Shown here piece by piece: positions 1 through 8,090 of a stretch of DNA of 16,759 nucleotides. Below the pieces are notes generated by a model. The model made no database searches. It was not told the origin of the DNA and was given only the letters and a program-made list of their open reading frames with translations. Origin of the DNA: [Actinobacillus] rossii (GTDB taxonomy: Bacteria; Pseudomonadota; Gammaproteobacteria; Enterobacterales; Pasteurellaceae); assembly GCA_900444965.1 (NCBI GenBank), contig UFRQ01000001.1, positions 1 through 16,759 on the forward strand, given 5' to 3'. A program made the position numbers and the translations under genes. Position 1 is the stretch's first letter; the number at the start of each line of letters is the position of its first letter.

Positions 1-421
1 GTGCCTCGCGCCGATCTGCCTGCCCGTCTTGCACCGAATGCATAACGACGAGTTTGGCAGATGATTTCGCCAATTGCGGATAGAACGCAGCGTCTGGAAA
101 ACCGCGAATATCATTGAGATAGGCCACACCACGCGACAAGGCATAGGCTTGCGTCGCGGGTTGATAACTGTCGAGCGAGACGGGAATGCCATCTGCCTTG
201 AGCGCGTCCAGCACCGGCGATACGCGCGATTTCTGTGTCGGACGAAACAGGCGCGGCGTCGGGATTGCTGGATGCCGGACCGAGGTCGATCACATCTGCC
301 CCCTCGGCCATCAGCTTACGCGCCTGCGCAATGGCTGCGTCTGGCGCCAGATACCGGCCTCCATCGAGAAACTGTCCGAGGTTATGTTGACGATGCCGAA
401 AATGATGAGCGATTTATTCAT
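1..421 (-). pseudogene. sul2: sul2, 5' half, interrupted by indels at the window edge
   Basis: This is the N-terminal half of the sulfonamide-resistant dihydropteroate synthase, with its ATG at 419-421 reading leftward off the window edge. If the window is circular, the rest of the gene is 16372-16759. Relative to 10788-11603, two bases are missing near 218 and one near 366, so the frame is broken twice. Both losses fall in short repeats, as sequencing or consensus errors do. Confidence 0.85.
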
Positions 422-437
422 GGGGGCTTCTATAATA

Positions 438-716
438 GGGTCTGTTGAACATTTGAATAAAAAAAATAGAGAGTAGTAAATGACAAGCTTTGGTTGAAAC
501 TAAAGCCTATTATCCTAGATTTGAATATCTATGACAAACCAAATTTAAGAAATATTTTCACAGGAATCTTATATCGCCTGAAAACAGGCTGCCCATGGCG
601 ATATTTACCAGAATGCTTTGGAAAGTATAATACTGTTTTTAAAACTTTTAGAAGATGGACAAAATTGGATAAATTCACCAAAATTTTTAAACAACTTATT
701 AAAGATCCGGATATGG
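438..716 (+). mobile_element. IS5-family transposase remnant, unit 1 copy
   Basis: Same remnant as at 6030-6308. The homopolymer stretch near 455-470 differs slightly (one A lost before the T, one gained after it). The transposase-like frame from 494 is unaffected. Confidence 0.65.
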
Positions 717-1673
717 AGTGGTTATGGAGTGGTTATGGCTATCAAGGTTAATATCGTCAAGGCGATTAGGGTCGGCAAGCGATACATTCTCACGGTATTT
801 TTTATCAATTTCGCCTGCTCGATTTGGATATTTTCGGCTAAATTGTTCCCTGCGTGCTGTAACTGCTGTATCAAGTTTTGCTCGTGCCGTTTGATAGCGT
901 TCTGCACTATCTCGCTTGTACTCTCTAGCTCTTTCTGTGATGTCTGCTGAAAGGTCTGTGCTAAATCTAAAATCTTGCTCATAGAAAGCCCCTTTTAATC
1001 TTAAATTCTGTCCGTCAGTCTTGATTGATAGGTTTTTTGGCGTAATGCGTGCAATTTCAAAACCTGCACGTTCTTAGGGCATTTATAACGTCCTGTCGGT
1101 CGTTTATCTGCCCTGCGTTCGCTAAAGCTGTTAAACCGTCCGTAATCGCCTGTAAAGCCTGTTTTTTGTCGGTTGGTAGGTCTTTGCGGTCAATCAGGTT
1201 TTTTTTGCTTTATAGGGTTGTTTGGGTCGCTTAGGCTGTATTCGTGGTTGATTACCTGCTTGAAGTTTTCAGCAAGTGGGCGGTCTGCCCTGTCGTAGTA
1301 AGGTTGTAGGCGTTTTCCCGCTTGTCATCTCTACGTTTGGGATAACGAAATTCAGCTCAAGCCTTCCTTTGTCGGTGTGTTGTACCCACGCAATGTTATA
1401 TTGTTCAGGCTCAAGCCCTGCAAACATTGCCTTTTCAAAGCGTGCCATAATCTCACGCTTTTGTATTTCGGGTAGGTCGCTTTCTTCAAAAGACAAGCAA
1501 CCTGCGGTGTAAGTGTTATTAAAATCAAGACTATCAGCAATACTTTGTGATAGTCGGGGATCGCCCTGCAGGATTTGGGCGGTGTCGTCAGGCTTATTTA
1601 GTAAATAGTCCACGCAAGCCTTGCAACTACTAGCTTTTCCCTTACCGTGTTTCTTAAAAAATTTAACGATCAT
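699..1673 (-). pseudogene. mobA: mobA relaxase, frameshifted copy in unit 1
   Basis: Same gene as 6291-7262, with three extra bases: T near 1075, T in the run at about 1199-1206, and C near 1318. They split the frame so that only the N-terminal relaxase part (from 1673 down to about 1318) reads correctly. The total length is three bases longer than the intact copy, so the frame is regained near the 3' end. Confidence 0.85.
722..982 (-). CDS. mobB: MobB-like mobilization protein, truncated, nested in mobA (unit 1 copy)
   Basis: Its 86-residue translation is the same as that of 6314-6574. It stays open because the unit 1 indels in mobA all lie upstream of it. Confidence 0.6.
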   Translation of the reverse strand: MSKILDLAQTFQQTSQKELESTSEIVQNAIKRHEQNLIQQLQHAGNNLAENIQIEQAKLIKNTVRMYRLPTLIALTILTLIAITTP

Positions 1674-1977
1674 AGGCTCAATTCTCGCAATTTTTTGAGA
1701 TTTTTTTTCAATTTTCTCGCAAGGTCGCCAACACGCTAACAAGGTCAATGCTCGGCTTTTGACTGTTGCATTGTCGGGCGATTTGGTTCAGGTTTACGCC
1801 TATGCGGTTCAGCTCGAACAGTAACGCAGGGTCGATTACTTTCGGCTGTCGCTTAGGTTGCTGTTCTAGGGCAACTTCCCGAACCCACTCCGCAAGCCTT
1901 GCTTTCGTTTTTCTCTCTAACAAGGCTTGATACTCGTTTTCGGTGAGCCTGATTTTTATCTCTTTCTCACGTTTCAT
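1670..1977 (-). pseudogene. mobC: mobC, frameshifted copy in unit 1
   Basis: Same gene as 7259-7564, with two extra T residues in neighbouring T runs near 1692-1703. The first 88 or so residues, including the DNA-binding N-terminus, read correctly and only the C-terminal tail is altered. The ATGA overlap with mobA is kept at 1670-1673. Confidence 0.8.
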
Positions 1978-2000
1978 AATGGTGTCCGTTCTTCTATTTT

Positions 2001-2113
2001 GACCGCTGAAAGCGGTCGGGGGTCAAGGGGGCAAAGCCCTTTTGCAAGGTCAAAAAGGAAACTCGAAGAGTACCCTTTTTGTGTCCTTGCTATTACAAAA
2101 GACAATAGTACAC
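2001..2113. other. oriT: Probable oriT region, unit 1 copy
   Basis: Same three inverted repeats as at 7588-7700. Confidence 0.45.
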
Positions 2114-2261
2114 CAAAAGCCCCGAGAGTGATATATAAAAATCAGCGGAGCCGATAGGCGACTTCGTTTTATTAGGCGAACATCGTGAGCCTTTGAACCA
2201 AAATAAAATAAAAAAATTTTATTATTAGGGAAGTGGTTATTGTGGGCGGTAGGTTTTTAGT

Positions 2262-2332
2262 GTTGGAAAGCTGTTGGAAAGCTCGTGGGTAACTCGCAGA
2301 GTTATCCATCAGCTTTTCAATGGCTTTCCAAT
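2262..2332 (+). ncRNA. Long RNA-like hairpin, unit 1 copy
   Basis: Same structure as 7850-7920, with no indels. Confidence 0.4.
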
Positions 2333-2427
2333 ACGACCCGCAGGGGAAAAACCGTTAAACCGTCCACATTAACCGCTGACCCAAAAAGAACGCTTTTTAC
2401 TAAAAGATTTCTATTCGGTTCTCCAAA

Positions 2428-2854
2428 TGTTGCTTGAATGGGGCAACAATAAAACGTCGTGGCATTTAACCTAGTTTGGAAATTCAGACCCTATTGAATT
2501 TCGCTGTTATCCTTAAATCTCGCTTATCAGGTGTGCTTGTATTTCTTGGGGCTTTCGCCTTTCTAACCGTAGCACGAAACGGAGACAGAGCTTAATTTTC
2601 GTATTAAGAACGTTATCACTTCTACGCCTGTTTATTCTTCCGAAGTCCGAGCTGAAGACCGTCTAATTTAAGGTTTGCGTTTGTCTGTTTACGTCGTTGA
2701 ATGGTTTTTTGGTAGTAGGGACGCTTCGCAATCTCTTGCATTACTAGCTACCCTTTGCTAAGATATGACTTGTCTAGGGTCTGTATCTTAGCAAAGAACG
2801 CACGAAACAGATTACAGAAAAAGGGATCGAATGTCAAAAGTTCGATCCCTTTTT
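2428..2854 (+). other. ColE1-like replication origin region, unit 1 copy
   Basis: Same stem-loops and origin motif as 8016-8442. Confidence 0.65.
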
Positions 2855-2883
2855 CTTTCTAAAGCATTGGTATTAAAGGCTTT

Positions 2884-2970
2884 AAGGTGTATTTTATTAA
2901 AATCTGTACACCTTTGTGAAAATCCATACACTTTCTTACCGTGTAATTTTATGAAAATTCGTGCACCTTT
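2884..2970. repeat. Short direct and inverted repeats, unit 1 copy
   Basis: Same array as 8472-8558. Confidence 0.6.
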
Positions 2971-2997
2971 CTGCTAACGCCCTGCGGTTGTTAGACT

Positions 2998-3034
2998 AAA
3001 AAAGCCATTGAAAGCAAGTTTCAACGGCTTTTTC
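2998..3034. terminator. Bidirectional terminator hairpin, unit 1 copy
   Basis: Same hairpin as 8586-8622. Confidence 0.7.
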
Positions 3035-3051
3035 AGTCCTGAATAAAACAA

Positions 3052-3071
3052 AACCGCCCTGTTAGGCGGTT
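3052..3071. terminator. GC-rich hairpin, unit 1 copy
   Basis: Same hairpin as 8640-8659. Confidence 0.5.
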
Positions 3072-3090
3072 ATGTGATAAAATCTTCCTT

Positions 3091-3160
3091 GTGCTATCGG
3101 CAAACGGTGTAACGTGTCCTTAGCACGTTGCCCGATTGCCTTAGGCTTATAGCACTAAGG
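3091..3160 (+). promoter_or_regulatory. Structured leader of the 39-residue ORF, unit 1 copy
   Basis: Same nested stems and masked Shine-Dalgarno as 8679-8748. Confidence 0.5.
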
Positions 3161-3171
3161 GGGTGATCTAT

Positions 3172-3291
3172 GTGAACGCATTACAATACTTCGTAATGAT
3201 ACTACTGCTCACCGTAGTAGTTGCGGTATTAGGTTTTCGAGTTCTTACCATTCTCGACCTAATTACTTACATCTTGAATAGATTGTCCTAA
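3172..3291 (+). CDS. Small hydrophobic membrane protein, 39 aa (unit 1 copy)
   Basis: Its sequence is identical to 8760-8879, where it is described. It stays open although most long genes in this unit are broken. Confidence 0.55.
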   Translation: MNALQYFVMILLLTVVVAVLGFRVLTILDLITYILNRLS

Positions 3292-3303
3292 GACAATCGG
3301 GAA

Positions 3304-3335
3304 GGGGGTAGTTGGTAGCTATCCCCGACCTTTTT
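3304..3335 (+). terminator. Terminator after the 39-residue ORF, unit 1 copy
   Basis: Same hairpin and T run as 8892-8923. Confidence 0.65.
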
Positions 3336-3411
3336 CCATTGTATGCCCTATCCCCTGATTTTTCAAGTTATCTACTTTTCAAATAATCTTATTCTTAATT
3401 CGTCTAGAGTT

Positions 3412-3522
3412 GTCGTTTTTCAAGAAAACAATACGATCACCCGGCGCAAATTCTCGACCGCCTTTTTCACTCTCAAAGCGGGCGCTACCGCGCAGCTCGC
3501 CACGCTCTTTACGGGCTTCACG
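3412..3522 (-). pseudogene. TraA-type relaxase/helicase remnant, unit 1 copy
   Basis: Same remnant as 9000-9110. Confidence 0.4.
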
Positions 3523-4226
3523 TATCGACGTCCAGCGCACGAGAGAATGCGTCCGCCATCTGTGCAATGCGTCTAGGATCGAGACAAAGGTCGTCTCTGT
3601 CAGCCGGATCGTAGAACATATTGGCGGCGCCAAAGCCCACTTCACCGACCAGACCGACGGGATCTATCACCAGCCAGCCGCGACTGGAGAACATGATGTT
3701 TTCATGATGCAGATCGCCATGTAGCCACGCAGTTCCGAGGCATGCTCATCATTTGATCGGCTATAATCGCCGCGTGGACGTAGTCAGTTTGACAACCTGC
3801 GTTTTGATCATCGCGCGCCCGCTGAAACAAAGCTGCAAAGCGATCCCGGATCGGGAGAAGGGCAGAAGGCAGGGGTTCCTCAGATGCGGCATACAGCTTC
3901 GCCATCAGTTCCGCTGCAATTTCGGTCGCCTGGTAGTCGCCGTGCTCGGCAACGATGTGAGAGAGCATTCGCTCCCCGGCATATTCGAGCAACATCAGAT
4001 TGTTCTCACGACCGAGCAACCGGACTGCTCCCCTCCCATTGCGCCATACCAGATAGTCGGCCCCGCGCAGTTCATCAGCAATGTCTTCTATAGGTTTCAA
4101 TCCCTTGACGATTGCAGGAGTCCCGTCTGGCAATGAAACTTTCCAAACGAGGCTGGAAAAGGTGTCCGCAATGAGAACAGGTTGCGAAACGTGCCAATGA
4201 GCAGGAAAAACAGGCGGCATGAACAT
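3518..4226 (-). pseudogene. strB: strB, 3'-truncated and frameshifted copy in unit 1
   Basis: Same gene as 9106-9816, with two one-base deletions (a C near 3725 and a T near 3744). They shift the frame briefly after residue 160, just before the catalytic HGD motif. The genuine 3' truncation is present here too. Confidence 0.85.
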
Positions 4227-5029
4227 CAACCCCAAGTCAGAGGGTCCAATCGCAGATAGAAGGCAAGGCGTTCGCGGTCGGGGGCTTCGATCCCCAATAC
4301 ATTGAATAGGACAGCGAAGGCGCGCTCTGCTTCATCTGGCGCTGCCCAGTTCTCTTCGGCGTTAGCAATCATGAGTGCCAAATCGGCATAGCGATCTGCT
4401 GTTCCGAGCCGCCCAAGGTCGATCAGACCCGTGCATTGAAGAGTTTTAGGGTCCACCATGAAGTTCGGCATGCAGGGATCACCATGGCAAACAACCATAT
4501 CGGTGCGCTCTTGGTCGAGCCGCACCGGTAGCTCTCGTTCGACACGAGCCAAAAGATCGAGCTGCGGCGTACTCTTGTCCTCGTCCGGTAAGAAGTCGGG
4601 ATTGACGGCATTGCGGGACACCACATCAACGGCGCGTCCGAACATTCGCGACAGCCTGCGCTCAAACGGACATTGATCAACCGATAGGCTGTGAACAGCG
4701 CCAAGTTGCTGCCCCATTGACGGCCACGCTTTTGAGCAAATCCGCTCCAGACAGATCAGCCGCCGGTACTCCCGGAATTGCCGTTATCACCAAGCATGCA
4801 CCCTCCTGTTCCTCCTGCCAGTTGATCACCTCGGGGCAAGCCACACCTCGACCTTTGAGCCAAATGAGGCGGTCACGCTCTCCAGCGAGCTCACCGCGGC
4901 GGGAAGCAGGTGGCGATTTTCGCGAAGGCATGCCCGTCACCACGTCGAAAAACAAATCACCGGATTCTCCGCCTCTGACAGGCAACCAGTCAGAATGCGA
5001 TTCACCAAAAAAATATTAGTTCGATTCAA
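4226..5029 (-). pseudogene. strA: strA, frameshifted copy in unit 1
   Basis: Same gene as 9816-10619. It carries an extra T near 4735, an extra G near 4911, and single A losses near 4955 and 5007. The insertions and deletions cancel in length but break the first 100 residues into several frames. The catalytic half, from about residue 105 on, reads correctly. Confidence 0.85.
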
Positions 5030-5198
5030 TGGAGGTTCCTTCAGTTTTCTGATGAAGCGCGGAGGTGGCTTTGCCACGAATACCCATCTGTGCCGAAATA
5101 TTTGCGCACCATAAGGTCGATTATCCTGTCGTCGGGTCGCCCTCAAAGGGGACATGCCTGCTGAACCGCGAATATAGAGAAATATCCCGAATGTGCAG

Positions 5199-6013
5199 TT
5201 AACGAATTCTTGCGGTTTCTTTCAGCGCCGCCAATACCGCCAGCCGTCGCGCAAGGGGCGCGGCTCGTGTGTGCGGATGAAGTCAGCTCCACCTGCGGCG
5301 GCGGCAAGCTCTGCAGCGAGTGTCGCGGCCCCGACATCCCCCGGACCACGGCCTGTGAGCGCGCGCAGAAAGGATTTGCGCGAAACAGACAGAAGCACCG
5401 GCAAATCGAAGCGCAGCCGCAATTCATCGAACCGCGCCAGCACCGAGAGCGAGGTTTCGGGAGCAGCCCCCAGAAAAAACCCCATGCCGGGATCAAGGAC
5501 AAGGCGGTTGCGTTTGATACCGGCACCCGTCAGCGCCGCGATGCGCGCGTCAAAGAACGCCGCAATGTGATCCATGATGTCGCCAGCGGGTGCCTCGCGC
5601 CGATCTGCCTGCCCGTCTTGCACCGAATGCATAACGACGAGTTTGGCAGATGATTTCGCCAATTGCGGATAGAACGCAGCGTCTGGAAAACCGCGAATAT
5701 CATTGAGATAGGCCACACCACGCGACAAGGCATAGGCTTGCGTCGCGGGTTGATAACTGTCGAGCGAGACGGGAATGCCATCTGCCTTGAGCGCGTCCAG
5801 CACCGGCGCGATACGCGCGATTTCTGTGTCGGACGAAACAGGCGCGGCGTCGGGATTGCTGGATGCCGGACCGAGGTCGATCACATCTGCCCCCTCGGCC
5901 ATCAGCTTACGCGCCTGCGCAATGGCTGCGTCTGGCGCCAGATACCGGCCTCCATCGGAGAAACTGTCCGAGGTTATGTTGACGATGCCGAAAATGATGA
6001 GCGATTTATTCAT
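5199..6013 (-). pseudogene. sul2: sul2, C-terminally frameshifted copy across the unit 1/2 junction
   Basis: Same gene as 10788-11603, with one C missing near 5244. The first 257 residues read correctly; the last 14 are replaced by a short out-of-frame tail ending at 5222. The signature motifs are all upstream of the shift. The junction between units lies inside this gene without any scar. Confidence 0.9.
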
Positions 6014-6029
6014 GGGGGCTTCTATAATA

Positions 6030-6308
6030 GGGTCTGTTGAACATTTGAAATAAAAAAATAGAGAGTAGTAAATGACAAGCTTTGGTTGAAACTAAAGCCT
6101 ATTATCCTAGATTTGAATATCTATGACAAACCAAATTTAAGAAATATTTTCACAGGAATCTTATATCGCCTGAAAACAGGCTGCCCATGGCGATATTTAC
6201 CAGAATGCTTTGGAAAGTATAATACTGTTTTTAAAACTTTTAGAAGATGGACAAAATTGGATAAATTCACCAAAATTTTTAAACAACTTATTAAAGATCC
6301 GGATATGG
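6030..6308 (+). mobile_element. IS5-family insertion sequence remnant (left end and transposase N-terminus)
   Basis: A frame on the plus strand from a TTG at 6086 gives about 74 residues resembling the N-terminal domain of IS5/IS427-type transposases, including the characteristic stretch GILYRLKTGCPWRYLPECFG followed by a KTFRRW-type segment. Such transposases are about 250 residues, so roughly two thirds is missing, including the catalytic DDE region. The frame is open back to about 6062 without an ATG. The right edge is abrupt, where the sequence becomes the 3' end of mobA at about 6306. The left edge is placed at the GGGTCTGTTGAAC motif next to sul2, which looks like a terminal inverted repeat, but its partner is absent, so that boundary is a guess. 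The element is immobile; its likely present role is to supply a promoter for sul2. Confidence 0.65.
6050..6078 (-). promoter_or_regulatory. Candidate sul2 promoter inside the IS remnant
   Basis: On the minus strand a TTGTCA box (6073-6078) is followed after 17 bases by TTTTAT (6050-6055). Transcription would start near 6043 and give a leader of about 30 bases before the sul2 ATG at 6013. A second pair, TTCAAA (6044-6049) and TATAGA (6021-6026), also with 17-base spacing, lies so close to the ATG that it would make an almost leaderless message, so I prefer the first. The unit 2/3 sul2 gene has the same arrangement at 11640-11668. Confidence 0.35.
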
Positions 6309-7262
6309 AGTGGTTATGGAGTGGTTATGGCTATCAAGGTTAATATCGTCAAGGCGATTAGGGTCGGCAAGCGATACATTCTCACGGTATTTTTTATCAA
6401 TTTCGCCTGCTCGATTTGGATATTTTCGGCTAAATTGTTCCCTGCGTGCTGTAACTGCTGTATCAAGTTTTGCTCGTGCCGTTTGATAGCGTTCTGCACT
6501 ATCTCGCTTGTACTCTCTAGCTCTTTCTGTGATGTCTGCTGAAAGGTCTGTGCTAAATCTAAAATCTTGCTCATAGAAAGCCCCTTTTAATCTTAAATTC
6601 TGTCCGTCAGTCTTGATTGATAGGTTTTTTGGCGTAATGCGTGCAATTTCAAAACCTGCACGTTCTAGGGCATTTATAACGTCCTGTCGGTCGTTTATCT
6701 GCCCTGCGTTCGCTAAAGCTGTTAAACCGTCCGTAATCGCCTGTAAAGCCTGTTTTTTGTCGGTTGGTAGGTCTTTGCGGTCAATCAGGTTTTTTTGCTT
6801 TATAGGGTTGTTTGGGTCGCTTAGGCTGTATTCGTGGTTGATTACCTGCTTGAAGTTTTCAGCAAGTGGGCGGTCTGCCCTGTCGTAGTAAGGTTGTAGG
6901 CGTTTTCCGCTTGTCATCTCTACGTTTGGGATAACGAAATTCAGCTCAAGCCTTCCTTTGTCGGTGTGTTGTACCCACGCAATGTTATATTGTTCAGGCT
7001 CAAGCCCTGCAAACATTGCCTTTTCAAAGCGTGCCATAATCTCACGCTTTTGTATTTCGGGTAGGTCGCTTTCTTCAAAAGACAAGCAACCTGCGGTGTA
7101 AGTGTTATTAAAATCAAGACTATCAGCAATACTTTGTGATAGTCGGGGATCGCCCTGCAGGATTTGGGCGGTGTCGTCAGGCTTATTTAGTAAATAGTCC
7201 ACGCAAGCCTTGCAACTACTAGCTTTTCCCTTACCGTGTTTCTTAAAAAATTTAACGATCAT
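6291..7262 (-). CDS. mobA: MobA relaxase, C-terminally truncated
   Basis: This is the DNA-nicking relaxase for plasmid mobilization. It would cut oriT, stay bound to the 5' end and pilot the strand into a helper's conjugation channel. The 323-residue product begins MIVKFFKKHG. An N-terminal tyrosine candidate is Y23. The H99-E106-N108 pattern (HTDKGRLELN) has the spacing of the HEN metal motif of ColE1 MbeA, which places it in that relaxase class. A charged coiled-coil-like C-terminal part follows from about residue 230. The ATG overlaps the mobC stop by four bases (ATGA), so translation is probably coupled. About 319 residues are native; the frame then runs into the IS remnant and ends after four foreign residues. 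ColE1 MbeA is over 500 residues. The relaxase domain seems whole, so nicking may survive while later functions are lost. Confidence 0.85.
   Translation of the reverse strand: MIVKFFKKHGKGKASSCKACVDYLLNKPDDTAQILQGDPRLSQSIADSLDFNNTYTAGCLSFEESDLPEIQKREIMARFEKAMFAGLEPEQYNIAWVQHTDKGRLELNFVIPNVEMTSGKRLQPYYDRADRPLAENFKQVINHEYSLSDPNNPIKQKNLIDRKDLPTDKKQALQAITDGLTALANAGQINDRQDVINALERAGFEIARITPKNLSIKTDGQNLRLKGAFYEQDFRFSTDLSADITERAREYKRDSAERYQTARAKLDTAVTARREQFSRKYPNRAGEIDKKYRENVSLADPNRLDDINLDSHNHSITTPYPDL
6314..6574 (-). CDS. mobB: MobB-like mobilization protein, truncated, nested inside mobA
   Basis: This 86-residue frame lies wholly inside mobA in another reading frame, as mbeB lies inside mbeA in ColE1. 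It starts MSKILDLAQT, after a good Shine-Dalgarno (AAGGGG eight bases before the ATG), which argues it is a real gene and not a shadow. The first 65 or so residues are polar and helical, rich in Q, E and K. A hydrophobic segment from about residue 69 to 84 would anchor it in the membrane, as in MobB proteins that help the relaxosome dock at the conjugation pore. The frame stops at 6314, in the same disrupted stretch that truncates mobA, so the membrane segment may be shortened. The function rests on position and architecture. Confidence 0.65.
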   Translation of the reverse strand: MSKILDLAQTFQQTSQKELESTSEIVQNAIKRHEQNLIQQLQHAGNNLAENIQIEQAKLIKNTVRMYRLPTLIALTILTLIAITTP

Positions 7263-7564
7263 AGGCTCAATTCTCGCAATTTTTTGAGATTTTTTTCAAT
7301 TTCTCGCAAGGTCGCCAACACGCTAACAAGGTCAATGCTCGGCTTTTGACTGTTGCATTGTCGGGCGATTTGGTTCAGGTTTACGCCTATGCGGTTCAGC
7401 TCGAACAGTAACGCAGGGTCGATTACTTTCGGCTGTCGCTTAGGTTGCTGTTCTAGGGCAACTTCCCGAACCCACTCCGCAAGCCTTGCTTTCGTTTTTC
7501 TCTCTAACAAGGCTTGATACTCGTTTTCGGTGAGCCTGATTTTTATCTCTTTCTCACGTTTCAT
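7259..7564 (-). CDS. mobC: MobC relaxosome accessory protein
   Basis: This 101-residue basic protein is first in the leftward mob operon. The N-terminus (KIRLTENEYQALLERK, then LAEWVRE) fits the ribbon-helix-helix fold of MobC/MbeC proteins, which bind oriT beside the nick site and help the relaxase open the strands. The middle stretch LNRIGVNLNQIARQCN is the conserved bacterial MobC signature (an ELNRIGxNLNQIAR-type motif). A charged tail follows. The length is usual for the family and the product looks complete. The probable oriT begins 23 bases upstream of the ATG, so MobC may repress its own operon. The TGA overlaps the mobA start. Confidence 0.85.
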   Translation of the reverse strand: MKREKEIKIRLTENEYQALLERKTKARLAEWVREVALEQQPKRQPKVIDPALLFELNRIGVNLNQIARQCNSQKPSIDLVSVLATLREIEKNLKKLRELSL

Positions 7565-7587
7565 AATGGTGTCCGTTCTTCTATTTT

Positions 7588-7700
7588 GACCGCTGAAAGC
7601 GGTCGGGGGTCAAGGGGGCAAAGCCCTTTTGCAAGGTCAAAAAGGAAACTCGAAGAGTACCCTTTTTGTGTCCTTGCTATTACAAAAGACAATAGTACAC
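7588..7700. other. oriT: Probable origin of transfer (oriT)
   Basis: This noncoding stretch lies upstream of mobC, where ColE1-type plasmids of this class keep oriT. It contains a perfect hairpin GACCGCT-GAA-AGCGGTC (7588-7604), a G-rich run with GGGC/GCCC arms just after it, and AAAAAGG (7639-7645) pairing with CCTTTTT (7661-7667). A further inverted repeat has outer GTGT/ACAC (7668-7671 and 7697-7700) and inner CTATT/AATAG arms (7677-7681 and 7691-7695). I cannot place the nick site. Confidence 0.5.
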
Positions 7701-7849
7701 CAAAAGCCCCGAGAGTGATATATAAAAATCAGCGGAGCCGATAGGCGACTTCGTTTTATTAGGCGAACATCGTGAGCCTTTGAACCAAAATAAAAATAAA
7801 AAAATTTTATTATTAGGGAAGTGGTTATTGTGGGCGGTAGGTTTTTAGT

Positions 7850-7920
7850 GTTGGAAAGCTGTTGGAAAGCTCGTGGGTAACTCGCAGAGTTATCCATCAG
7901 CTTTTCAATGGCTTTCCAAT
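7850..7920 (+). ncRNA. Long hairpin, possible 5' part of the primer RNA or a regulatory RNA
   Basis: Two tandem copies of GTTGGAAAGCT (7850-7860 and 7861-7871) face an inverted, slightly diverged pair (AGCTTTTCAAT and GGCTTTCCAAT, 7899-7920). As plus-strand RNA the 22 positions all pair, 18 by Watson-Crick and four by G-U wobble; on the minus strand those four would be A-C mismatches. Inside, GGTAACT (7876-7882) pairs with AGTTATCC (7888-7895) with one bulge and a five-base loop. The hairpin begins about 556 bases before the origin motif, close to the length of the ColE1 primer RNA II, so it may be its 5' end. A TTATCC sequence at 7890-7895 is part of a weak DnaA-box match. Confidence 0.45.
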
Positions 7921-8015
7921 ACGACCCGCAGGGGAAAAACCGTTAAACCGTCCACATTAACCGCTGACCCAAAAAAGAACGCTTTTTACTAAAAGATTTC
8001 TATTCGGTTCTCAAA

Positions 8016-8090
8016 TGTTGCTTGAATGGGGCAACAATAAAACGTCGTGGCATTTAACCTAGTTTGGAAATTCAGACCCTATTGAATTTC
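8016..8090. ncRNA. Candidate RNA I / RNA II antisense stem-loops
   Basis: Two hairpins stand close together: TGTTGC (8016-8021) with GCAACA (8031-8036) around a nine-base loop, and GAAATTCA (8067-8074) with TGAATTTC (8083-8090) around an eight-base loop. Loops of this size are what ColE1-type RNA I and RNA II use to meet and control copy number. I could not fix promoters for either RNA, and the hairpin at 7850-7920 is a rival for this role. The stretch 8091-8341 shows nothing I can name and probably belongs to the primer RNA. Confidence 0.35.

Larger units (their letters stand above)
1..5589. repeat. Plasmid unit 1 of 3 (direct tandem copy)
   Basis: This is the first full turn of the plasmid. 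It differs from unit 2 by about 17 single- or double-base indels, mostly in homopolymers or dinucleotide runs. They break sul2, mobA, mobC, strB and strA, while mobB and the 39-residue ORF stay open. I saw no substitutions. Random disruption of nearly every long gene while the neighbouring copy is intact points to consensus error rather than decay. Confidence 0.95.

Noticed and set aside
111..476. Open frames on the plus strand opposite sul2, including several over 90 residues (also at 5663-6053 and 11253-11643)
   Set aside because: They are antisense shadows of a GC-rich gene. They repeat wherever sul2 is and show no family motif or ribosome site.
1..5589. Real pseudogenization of strA, strB, sul2 and mobA in unit 1
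   Set aside because: The same genes are intact in unit 2, and all changes are indels of the kind seen at unpolished contig ends.
7637..7897. An 86-residue minus-strand frame through the oriT and hairpin region (also at 13226-13486)
   Set aside because: It crosses the oriT repeats and the long hairpin, has no recognisable domain, and unit 1 loses it through one indel. It looks like chance.
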